Positions 33,689 through 41,175 of a stretch of DNA of 42,268 nucleotides are shown in pieces. Both the position numbers and the translations under genes were made by a program. Source of the stretch: Candidatus Melainabacteria bacterium (GTDB lineage: Bacteria > Cyanobacteriota > Vampirovibrionia > Vampirovibrionales > Vampirovibrionaceae); NCBI GenBank assembly GCA_902168245.1, contig CABHPA010000143.1, positions 1 through 42,268 of the forward strand, given 5' to 3'. The notes under the pieces were generated by a model. That model was not told where the DNA came from and made no database searches. It worked only from the letters and a program-made list of their open reading frames with translations. The number at the start of each line of letters is the position of its first letter. Position 1 is the first letter of the stretch.

Positions 33689-35863
33689 TTAAGAATATTG
33701 AGAGAAATTGTACCCGTAGTTGTAGCCTTGCCTACCCTGGTATCCGTATGAATATTGGTTAGGGTACTGATTTGGATATTGATTGGGCGTACTGCTTCGG
33801 CTGTAATAAGTGCTGCCGTTGAAGGGATTATTGTTGCCATTTCCGTAATAGCTACTGCCTTGCGGTAGGAGCGTAGGATCGTAGTAGCCGGAGTGGTAAT
33901 CAACGGGCTTGAAGGGTTTATCGAAGCCGTAATACTCGTCAAACTCCTGCTGGGTCTTGAACCGCTCGTGGTGTTGCAGCGGGTCGCCGCCATCGCCAGA
34001 GCCACCGCCATAGGCTTGTTGAATGCCAGCCGCGCCTACGCCAATCATGGTAGCGCCACCGGCCCAGCGCATGGCTTTGCCCCAATCGAATCTTGTATCT
34101 GAGACCCCATTTTCTTTAAGGAGCGCCTGCTCTTTTGCCGTGCGATCTTTGGGACTCTTTTTGAGGATCTCAGCGCATTTTTCTTCGGTTTCTTTTGATG
34201 CGGCTGTACCCGGAGAGGTTTTTTCCTCGCTGCTCTTTACTTTTTCGGATTTTGTAGAGTCAGCTTTGGAACTCTTTAATAGCGGCTCTTTCTCTGGATC
34301 TTTTACTTTTTCAGATTTTGCAGAGCTTGCTTTGGGTTTCTTTGCCAACTTTTTGGGTTCAGTTGTTTTGGTTTTGGCAGTTGCTTTTTCGGCATTTGCA
34401 GCCTTGGCGTCTTTGGGTTTTTTGGCTGTGCGGAACTGGCCTTTAAAATCTTCCTTGGTGGCCTGCCAGTTCTGTTTTACCTTGGCCTTGCTTGCGGCAA
34501 ACTTATTAGTTTTTTGGGAGTTGGTGGTTGCTTTTTTCCAGGCGTTTTTACCATTGCTGAGCGCTTCGCCCGGTTTCGGCCATGCTTTCGCGCCGCCTTT
34601 TGTGGTGTTTGTTTTGCCAAGGGCGCTTTTCCAGTTTTTGGCTTGCTTTGTGGCGCCTGCTTGTAGACGTTTTGCGGCTTGGCCGGGTGCGGCTTTCGCT
34701 TTTGCAACGCCAGAGCGGACGCTGGTTTTTAATTCTGTCATCGCTTGTTGGTTTTTGGCTTGTTTTGCCTTGATGACCTGCTTGGTTTCCATTCTTTTCT
34801 TATAAAGATTGTTATGCTTGTGTTTTGTGGCTCTGAGTTTGTCTTGTGATTTTTTGAGTTTTGCCTTGGCGGCTTTGTTTGTTTTTGCTTTAGCTTTCAG
34901 CTTCTTGATTTTTAGTTTTCGCGCTTTCATGGCCTTGGCTGCCCGCATTTGCTTAATTTTGCGGAATTTATTCATCCCTTTGCGGGCCGCGTTCTTGGCG
35001 CCCCGCATCAGGGCTTTCAGGGCTTTGTCCATTAATTTTCCGGTTTTTTCCAATACGTTGCCAACGGTTTTTAATACTTTGCCGGTTACTTTCATCACGT
35101 TGCCGGCAACTTTCATTGCCGTTCCTGCCGAAACCAGTATGGCACCCGGTATAGCCGTAAACGGGTTGGATAACATGGCGTTACCCGCCACCACCATTGC
35201 CATACCGGCTGCGTCCATGGCGGTGCCTGCCGCATCCAGGGCGGTACCTACAGTTTTCATCACAAAGCCCGCTATCTGCAATGCCTTGGCAATCATGTCC
35301 ATAGACGTAACCACGCCGATGACGGTCATCAGCACACTAACGGCTTTCATGCCTTCGCTGCTGGCGTTATCGCCGCCACCGCCATCGGCGCCTTCGCTTT
35401 TTTTGCTTTTGTTATCCGCCGCCACTTCGGTTTGCATTGCTTTCGCTTCGGCGGCAAGCTCCTTGCCTGGTCCGGCCGAAGAGGTTTTGGGCGCTTCCGA
35501 ATTGCTATTACTGGTGCTGGTGCTTTGCACACTCGAATTCCCGGTGACGGTGCTGCTGCTCAGTACCGTGGCGCTGGTGCCAATGGAGGGATAGCTAGGC
35601 ACGTATGCCTGCTGTCTTGCCACGGGCGGCTGAGGCTGCTGCGGTTGCGGTTGCCGATAGGTATATTGCGGCTGCTGCCCATAGCCGTATTGCGGTTGGC
35701 CCTGGGTATAGCCGTTGTTATACCCATACCCGTTGGAATAGGCAGAATGCGGTTGTTGGTAGTACCGCGGCTGTTGGTAATACCGCGGTTGCTGATAATT
35801 CGGATTCTGGTAATCGCCTTGATTACCATAGGGGTAATTCCCCCCGACCTGTCCCATACTCAT
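33689..35863 (-). CDS. Glycine-zipper protein with prion-like ends (paralogue 2)
   Basis: A 724-residue protein of unknown family. Residues 1-95 are a low-complexity Tyr/Gln/Asn/Pro/Gly domain with repeated QQPRYY. A Ser/Thr/Asn tract and the conserved GPGKEL-AAEAKAMQ segment (131-144) follow. The glycine-zipper heptads (about 190-280) surround LSNPFTA (231-237), as in paralogue 1. Residues about 285-570 are very Lys/Ala-rich, resembling histone H1-type basic tails. A hydrophobic stretch (RWAGGATMIGVGAAGI), then RFKTQQEFDEYYGFDKP, and a Tyr/Asn/Gln tail with NQYPNQYPNQY end the protein. The ATG at 35863 is supported by AGAGGA upstream. Paralogy with the downstream neighbour is clear from order and wording of the blocks. 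Confidence 0.82.
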   Translation of the reverse strand: MSMGQVGGNYPYGNQGDYQNPNYQQPRYYQQPRYYQQPHSAYSNGYGYNNGYTQGQPQYGYGQQPQYTYRQPQPQQPQPPVARQQAYVPSYPSIGTSATVLSSSTVTGNSSVQSTSTSNSNSEAPKTSSAGPGKELAAEAKAMQTEVAADNKSKKSEGADGGGGDNASSEGMKAVSVLMTVIGVVTSMDMIAKALQIAGFVMKTVGTALDAAGTAMDAAGMAMVVAGNAMLSNPFTAIPGAILVSAGTAMKVAGNVMKVTGKVLKTVGNVLEKTGKLMDKALKALMRGAKNAARKGMNKFRKIKQMRAAKAMKARKLKIKKLKAKAKTNKAAKAKLKKSQDKLRATKHKHNNLYKKRMETKQVIKAKQAKNQQAMTELKTSVRSGVAKAKAAPGQAAKRLQAGATKQAKNWKSALGKTNTTKGGAKAWPKPGEALSNGKNAWKKATTNSQKTNKFAASKAKVKQNWQATKEDFKGQFRTAKKPKDAKAANAEKATAKTKTTEPKKLAKKPKASSAKSEKVKDPEKEPLLKSSKADSTKSEKVKSSEEKTSPGTAASKETEEKCAEILKKSPKDRTAKEQALLKENGVSDTRFDWGKAMRWAGGATMIGVGAAGIQQAYGGGSGDGGDPLQHHERFKTQQEFDEYYGFDKPFKPVDYHSGYYDPTLLPQGSSYYGNGNNNPFNGSTYYSRSSTPNQYPNQYPNQYSYGYQGRQGYNYGYNFSQYS

Positions 35864-36378
35864 TCTTACAGTCCTCTTCAAGACATGGTGTCAAATCATT
35901 GATGGAAAATATCGGCAAACATGTTTGTGAGCCGAACTGCGATACATCCCCGACGTTCGATCCCATTCGAGCCGTCTGAAACACTTCCTGTAAACTTCCA
36001 ATTTCCCTTGTGATTATATAAAAACAATCATTTGTGGATTGATGTTAGTAGTATTAATTTTTGTGAATTTTCGGACAGCGTTAGCCTGAATTGATATGAA
36101 AGAGAGGGCGTTAAGACGACATCTGGATTTTGGTTGGATATAAATTCTGCGTTTTTTAGATTGGGGCAGTGGTTCTTTTAGTACTCGAAAAACCTTCCCG
36201 TCGGGCCTCTGAAGCCTGGATTTCGGGGATGCGTCTGCCAGGGTTGTCCCAGTTGGTTTTTTAAGGTTACTGTGTTAATATGCTCCGCATTAGTGGGTTT
36301 ATTGGGATGAACGCGCGCAGAAGGAAAGCAGCCGCGGCGGCTTTGCCTGCCCTGCGTGAATGAGGGGGATGAGGAAGC
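35864..36378. other. Divergent intergenic region
   Basis: 515 bases between the glycine-zipper gene pair and the second atypical EEP gene. The middle (about 36000-36170) is AT-rich and should hold the minus-strand promoter. A plus-strand promoter candidate is annotated at 36254-36282. No gene or RNA fold is recognised. Confidence 0.45.
36254..36282 (+). promoter_or_regulatory. Candidate extended -10 promoter of the EEP gene
   Basis: TTGGTT (36254-36259), a 17-base spacer and TAATAT (36277-36282) preceded by TGT form an extended -10 type promoter. The expected start is near 36289, about 90 bases upstream of the ATG. Confidence 0.5.
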
Positions 36379-37569
36379 ATGTTGCAACTACATAAGGTTA
36401 CATCGGTTGGGTTGCCGCCATTGCGGTGCCGGGAACTGTCCGCTTCTCCGGGCAAAACGTATTTGCGGGCGCTAATGGGCCAATTTGCGTTATTGGGCCT
36501 CAAAACCGCCCCGCAGACAGATAGCGTTCAATGGAACCTGAAGCCGGACAGGCTCAAACCCGCCAGCCTGCCGATGCAAACGGCACCGGAGGAACACTCC
36601 CAGTTGCCCGCTTCGCAGCTTGCCCCGGTGGAACCAACTCCGTTGCGAGTGGTAAGGCCGTGGCTAAAATTAATGTCTTATAACGCGGAACAGTTTTATA
36701 AAACCGGCAAGGGCAAACTGACCAAGCCGCAAGCGGCGGTTGAGTCCCTGGCCGAGGCCATTCGGGCGGAAGATCCGGAAGTGATCGCCTTGCAGGAGGT
36801 GGGGGATCGCAAGTTGCTGGAGGAATTCAACCGGCAACATCTGCACAATCGTTATCCCAACATCGTTACCGGGCATATTTCAACGGAAAGCCCCATGCAG
36901 GTGGCCCTGATGAGCAAAGAGAATATCAAGGTAGTTTCATCCCAAAGCCACTGGAAGGAAATTGGCAAATCCGCCAAATATGGCGGTAAGCGGGATTTTC
37001 TGGAAGCAACCTTCCAGACGGATAGCGGTTATCGCTTTACGGTTTACAATGCCCATTGCAAGTCCATGAATGGCGGCGAAGCCCACACCGCGCCGGTGCG
37101 TTTGCAGGAGGCGACCAATATGGCCGAAATCCTGCGGAAGCATTTGCGGCGCGAGCCGGATGCCCATATTTTCCTGACCGGAGATATGAATACCTTGTAC
37201 GATTCCACGTACGGCAAGCCGGTTATTAACAAACTGACCCGTATTACCGATGATGCGGAACCCGATTTGGCCGAGGTGATGCTGAAGGACGGCAAGGCGG
37301 AACCCACCCACAGCGGACACGATCAATACCCCGACAGCAAGCTGGATTATACGTTTGCCTCCAGGCCGCTGGCAAAGCAGGTGGTAAAGGCCTACGTTGC
37401 GGGCGATTTCAAACAGGAGCCTTGGAGCAAGGCGTCTGATCACCTGCCGTATGTGACGGTTTTCGAGGAGGCCGCAAGATCGGTTCAGCCTCAGCGCAGC
37501 GAAAGCGGCCAGTCTGCCGCCGAAAGCATGCCGCGCAGTTTAAAACGAAAGCTGGATCGGATTGCTTAA
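36379..37569 (+). CDS. EEP-family (DNase I-like) protein with N-terminal extension
   Basis: A 396-residue protein. About 95 N-terminal Pro/Leu-rich residues without a clear signal peptide precede an endonuclease/exonuclease/phosphatase domain: LMSYNAEQF (N102), VIALQEV (E140), YNAHCKS, LTGDMNTLYD, KLDYTFAS and KASDHLPYV. The C-terminus is Ser/Gln/Arg-rich. The domain is the nuclease/phosphodiesterase/sphingomyelinase fold; the substrate is unknown. It is unlike XthA (no AP-endonuclease loops) and unlike the membrane-anchored EEP protein. GAGG sits only 4 bases from the ATG, so the start is uncertain. deoC follows after 55 bases. Confidence 0.8.
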   Translation: MLQLHKVTSVGLPPLRCRELSASPGKTYLRALMGQFALLGLKTAPQTDSVQWNLKPDRLKPASLPMQTAPEEHSQLPASQLAPVEPTPLRVVRPWLKLMSYNAEQFYKTGKGKLTKPQAAVESLAEAIRAEDPEVIALQEVGDRKLLEEFNRQHLHNRYPNIVTGHISTESPMQVALMSKENIKVVSSQSHWKEIGKSAKYGGKRDFLEATFQTDSGYRFTVYNAHCKSMNGGEAHTAPVRLQEATNMAEILRKHLRREPDAHIFLTGDMNTLYDSTYGKPVINKLTRITDDAEPDLAEVMLKDGKAEPTHSGHDQYPDSKLDYTFASRPLAKQVVKAYVAGDFKQEPWSKASDHLPYVTVFEEAARSVQPQRSESGQSAAESMPRSLKRKLDRIA

Positions 37570-37624
37570 GCGGATATGCTTAAATGAAACACAATATACC
37601 CAACTCGTGCGAAAGGAAGCCCCT

Positions 37625-38425
37625 ATGTCGCTCCAGAACCCGCTTTCCGAAGATTTGTCCGCAGAAGATCTGCGTTTGGCCCAGGCCATCGATCATACCA
37701 AGCTGACCTTTGCGCCGGGAGAGGACGAGGAGCGCGCCATTGAAACCCTCTGCCGGGAGGCGATGGACTATGGCTTTTACGCGGTTTGCGTCCGTCCCCG
37801 GCATGTGGCGCAGGCTAAGCGGCTTTTGGCCGGTAGCCCGGTGCGGGTGGCCACGGTTATTGGTTTCCCTGTCCAAAAGGTCAAAGTGGCGGATGAATTG
37901 CGCAAGCCCACTATCGGCCAGTTTTCCATTGCGGAAAAACAGGCGGAAACCCGCCAAGCGGTTGATGTCGGGGCGGATGAACTGGACTTGGTGATTAACG
38001 TGGCGGCCTTAAAGCAGGATGTGCTGGCGGGAACCCAAATCGTTCGGCAAGAATTGCTGGCAATCGTTGAAGCGGCTTTGGGACGCCCCATTAAGGTGAT
38101 TATTGAGACTGATTTGCTGACTCCCGCTGAAACGGTGCGAATCACCCAATGGTGCGCCGAAACCGGCATGGGCATGGTCAAAACGTCTACCGGCATGGTG
38201 GAAGGCGGCCATGGCGCAACATTGGACGGAGTTCGCCTGATTGCCCGGACATTGCGGCAAGCGGAGTCCAATACGACCACTGGCATTAAAGCCAGCGGGG
38301 GTATTAAAAACCGGGCGCAGGCGCTGGCCTTTCTGGAACTGGGAGTGAACCGGCTCGGCACCAGTTCGGGCGTGGCGATTGTCGGCGGCGATGATTCCTC
38401 CTCCACAGCCCCGGGAACCTATTAA
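37625..38425 (+). CDS. deoC: Deoxyribose-phosphate aldolase
   Basis: A 266-residue TIM-barrel class I aldolase: IDHTKL (22-27), VCVRPRHV, VIGFP (78-82), DVGADELDLVIN (D121), ETDLL, the Schiff-base lysine K186 in MVKTSTG and the second lysine K222 in GIKASGGI, ending LGTSSGVAI. It cleaves deoxyribose-5-phosphate to glyceraldehyde-3-phosphate and acetaldehyde in deoxynucleoside catabolism. The ATG at 37625 with AAGGAAG upstream is preferred over an upstream in-frame alternative at 37562. An upstream nuclease-fold gene on the same strand would fit DNA scavenging, but this is speculative. Confidence 0.94.
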   Translation: MSLQNPLSEDLSAEDLRLAQAIDHTKLTFAPGEDEERAIETLCREAMDYGFYAVCVRPRHVAQAKRLLAGSPVRVATVIGFPVQKVKVADELRKPTIGQFSIAEKQAETRQAVDVGADELDLVINVAALKQDVLAGTQIVRQELLAIVEAALGRPIKVIIETDLLTPAETVRITQWCAETGMGMVKTSTGMVEGGHGATLDGVRLIARTLRQAESNTTTGIKASGGIKNRAQALAFLELGVNRLGTSSGVAIVGGDDSSSTAPGTY

Positions 38426-38444
38426 CGTTAACGCAGGCCGCTTT

Positions 38445-39707
38445 TTACCGGGCGTCAAGTGGAAGCGGGTGGCCCCGGTCTTTCAGGAACTGGGCCATCT
38501 CCGTCGTAATTTGCGAATAGGCCCGATCCCGTAGCCGGTGCGGGCTGTTCTTTAAAGTGTGTAAAACGCATTTGGCGCGAATGGCGGGATGCAGTTGCCG
38601 GGCCATGTTCCGGGCCATGTAAACGGGCGTGTCCTTGTCCTTGTCGCCCTGTAACATTAATACGGGTGTCTGGCGAATTTTTCGGAGCGCTTCCAGGGTG
38701 TTCAACTGCAAGGTGAGCTTGTTCTCGTTAAAAAAATAACGCAGCGGCTTGAAGAACCGATCGCGCTTGTACACAAAAGCTTCTTTCAGCGAAGGGAAGG
38801 TGCTGGTCAGAATTAGCGCCATGGGAGGCTTGCCGTCCTGGCAAAGGGCGGGCGTTTTTTCCAGCCGGTTGGCGGTGTCGGTGGAAACCATGCTGCCTAG
38901 CGAGGTTCCCATCAGGATTTGCTGGGATATGGGGATTTTCAGTTCTTTTTGCACATACAGGCAGGTGGCCAGGCTGGATTTCAACAAGCCCGACTCGGTG
39001 GAGTAGCCGCTGCTCTGGCCGAAGCCGGGATAGTCGTAAATGACTACGCCAAAGCCTTTTTGGGTGAGCGCCTTCATGACATGCTCCTGGTGGCTGTTGT
39101 TGCCGCCCCGCCCGTGGGAAAATACAACCGTGGGCATGCCGTTTTTGGCTTTAATATGCCAAACGCTCAGCCGCACGTCATCTTGTGGGAATTTGAGCTT
39201 GAGGCCGCTACTGCCCAATTCCTGCTGGAATTGGGTCATATCGAAGGTCGAGTCGATAATTTTTTTGCGAAGCTGGGAGTCTTTAATCAACGACACATTG
39301 GACGCCTTGATGGGGCCAAACAGGAACTTGCTTTCAATATACTGGCGCAGGCGCTGCGGAAGCGGCAAAAAGGTCATTAACCCCAAGGAAATGGTAATGC
39401 CCATTTTCACCTTGTCGTAGCCGATTTCAATTCCCCGGAAAAAGCCCAGCACCCCTTTTTTAAAGAAATGCCAACCTTGCGCCATCCAGCCTTGCAGGGT
39501 CTGCATCACCCCGGCGGATTCCGTCCTGGCGGTTTTGCCTTGGCTTTTTTTGCCAAAGTGAAGCCCGTTTGGCTTTGCTGCGGCCATATAGCGATCTTGC
39601 CCAATCGCTTTGCTTTGGCCGTAATCGGAAGGGCCGGGCGGCCATGGCTTGCGCGGCCTGGGAGGCCAGGAGGCAGTTGAAATGGCAGGGTGTATGGAGC
39701 TGTTCAC
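38445..39707 (-). CDS. Membrane-anchored alpha/beta hydrolase (paralogue A)
   Basis: A 420-residue protein. A Pro-rich N-terminus contains LHFGKK (49-54), then a single hydrophobic helix (about 103-117, LGLMTFLPLP). The hydrolase domain has VVFSHGRGGN, YDYPGFGQSSG (225-234), nucleophile elbow GTSLG (S269), GDKDKDTP with the likely acid (D357 or D359), and H390 in NSPHRL. The full Ser-Asp-His triad appears intact. It is probably a membrane-associated lipase, esterase or peptidase of the bem46/FrsA-like kind; the substrate is unknown. GTG start; no strong Shine-Dalgarno sequence, and Met41 is an alternative. Confidence 0.8.
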   Translation of the reverse strand: MNSSIHPAISTASWPPRPRKPWPPGPSDYGQSKAIGQDRYMAAAKPNGLHFGKKSQGKTARTESAGVMQTLQGWMAQGWHFFKKGVLGFFRGIEIGYDKVKMGITISLGLMTFLPLPQRLRQYIESKFLFGPIKASNVSLIKDSQLRKKIIDSTFDMTQFQQELGSSGLKLKFPQDDVRLSVWHIKAKNGMPTVVFSHGRGGNNSHQEHVMKALTQKGFGVVIYDYPGFGQSSGYSTESGLLKSSLATCLYVQKELKIPISQQILMGTSLGSMVSTDTANRLEKTPALCQDGKPPMALILTSTFPSLKEAFVYKRDRFFKPLRYFFNENKLTLQLNTLEALRKIRQTPVLMLQGDKDKDTPVYMARNMARQLHPAIRAKCVLHTLKNSPHRLRDRAYSQITTEMAQFLKDRGHPLPLDAR

Positions 39708-39828
39708 GACGGGCTAAGCCAGGGGTTAGGGGCGTGACGTTGAAACCGCATGACAGAAGAAAAAAGAGTCCATGTGTTTTTGTGCTTTTTGACGCTTTGT
39801 GGAGGTTGCGAGTAAAGCCGGAGGGCTG

Positions 39829-41067
39829 TTAGCCGGATTGCGGGAACTCGCGCTCCATGAATTGTGAGAAATGTTTGCCTACCAGAGGGTAATTGTCTTC
39901 ATTCAGCCGGTGCTTGGCGCCCTTTAATGGTTCCAGTGCGCTAACCGGGCGGCCGATGCGTTGCAGCATTTCTTGCAGCATGGGAATGGGCGTGTCCTTG
40001 TCTTTTTCTCCCTGTAAAATCATTAGAGGCAGGTTGGGCAGTTGTTTCAGCTTGCTTTCGGTGTCAAAGCGCAACTTGATTTTATCGGCGTCAAACCACT
40101 TTTGGGTGCCCGGATAATCGTGCTGCTGACGATACATGAAAGTGGACTTGATGGAGGGAAACGCGTTGACCAGCACCAGCGCCATGGGCGGTTGCCCCAG
40201 CCGGTTGAGCTTGTTGGCGACATCCGTGGCCACTGCGGTTCCCAGGGAATAGCCCATCATCACCTGCTGGTTTTGGGGAATTCGCAGGGTTTTTTGAAGG
40301 TATTTGCTGGCCGCAAGCCCGGCGTTGCAAACGCTTTCCTCGTCGGGTTGGCCTTCGCTTTGACCGAACCCCGGATAATCGTAGACAAACACCCCATAGC
40401 CCCGGTCGCTTAAAACTTTCAACACTTTTTCCAGGGTACTGATGTTGGAGGCCCGCCCGTGATGAAACAATATGGTGGGCTTGCCCGGCTTTGCGTTAAT
40501 CAGCCATCCGTTCAGGCGCACGTTGTCGTGGTCGGCGCTACAGATCACCCCTGTTGATTTGAGCGTCATGCGCTCCCCTTCAAACTGGGTGAGCAGGTTG
40601 AAATAATGCTCGCTGATTTTGGCCCGCAGTTTTTTGTCTTTCACCAGCCCCAAGTCGGAGGAGATGATGGGCGCGAAAAACGCCTTGCGTTCAATATAAC
40701 GGCGGGCAAACGCCGGAATTGGCAGGAACGTTAAAATACAGGCGGACACCACAAAACCCATTTTAATATTGGCGTAGCACGATTCCACCCAGCGCACGAT
40801 AAAGCGAACCCGGTTGAACAGGGCGTCTTTCGCCTGGTGGAACCGGCGGCGCAATGTGGGGTTTTCCGGTTGGTTTTGGCCTTGCCCAAAGTGAAGGGGG
40901 AGGGGCTGGGTATTCCGGGCAGGCTGGTTCTTCTGCGTCAGGTCGAGGCTTGTGATTGCAGGTGATAAATTGGGGAACGTCTCTGCTTGGCGCCTAGCGG
41001 CGTCCGGCCAGCGGCGCAATGGCGGGCGGCTTTGCGAGAAAAGCTGGGGCGGCGTATTAATCTTCAA
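39829..41067 (-). CDS. Membrane-anchored alpha/beta hydrolase (paralogue B)
   Basis: A 412-residue protein colinear with paralogue A. A disordered N-terminus contains LHFGQG (58-63), followed by a hydrophobic helix (about 104-120, ILTFLPIPAF) and then RRYIERKAFFAPI. The hydrolase domain carries ILFHHGRASN, YDYPGFGQSEG, elbow GYSLG (S274), GEKDKDTP and GAKHRL. The catalytic triad is intact. DNVRLNGWLI, ahead of the core, is also shared. It is separated from its tandem relatives by 121 and 108 bases, so each could have its own promoter. Confidence 0.82.
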   Translation of the reverse strand: MKINTPPQLFSQSRPPLRRWPDAARRQAETFPNLSPAITSLDLTQKNQPARNTQPLPLHFGQGQNQPENPTLRRRFHQAKDALFNRVRFIVRWVESCYANIKMGFVVSACILTFLPIPAFARRYIERKAFFAPIISSDLGLVKDKKLRAKISEHYFNLLTQFEGERMTLKSTGVICSADHDNVRLNGWLINAKPGKPTILFHHGRASNISTLEKVLKVLSDRGYGVFVYDYPGFGQSEGQPDEESVCNAGLAASKYLQKTLRIPQNQQVMMGYSLGTAVATDVANKLNRLGQPPMALVLVNAFPSIKSTFMYRQQHDYPGTQKWFDADKIKLRFDTESKLKQLPNLPLMILQGEKDKDTPIPMLQEMLQRIGRPVSALEPLKGAKHRLNEDNYPLVGKHFSQFMEREFPQSG

Positions 41068-41175
41068 AGGCGGTACTCGTTCAGGACAAATGCAAACAAA
41101 AGGTTCCGGATAAAATTACGTATGAAAACGAAACGGGGCTTGCCAGGCGTCTGACTGCTTCAAGCGGCTGTTGGT

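Noticed and set aside
36190-36378. A possible short minus-strand gene (69-78 codons) upstream of the second EEP gene
   Set aside because: It has no ribosome-binding site and overlaps the plausible EEP promoter and leader. Its composition is unlike that of a folded protein.
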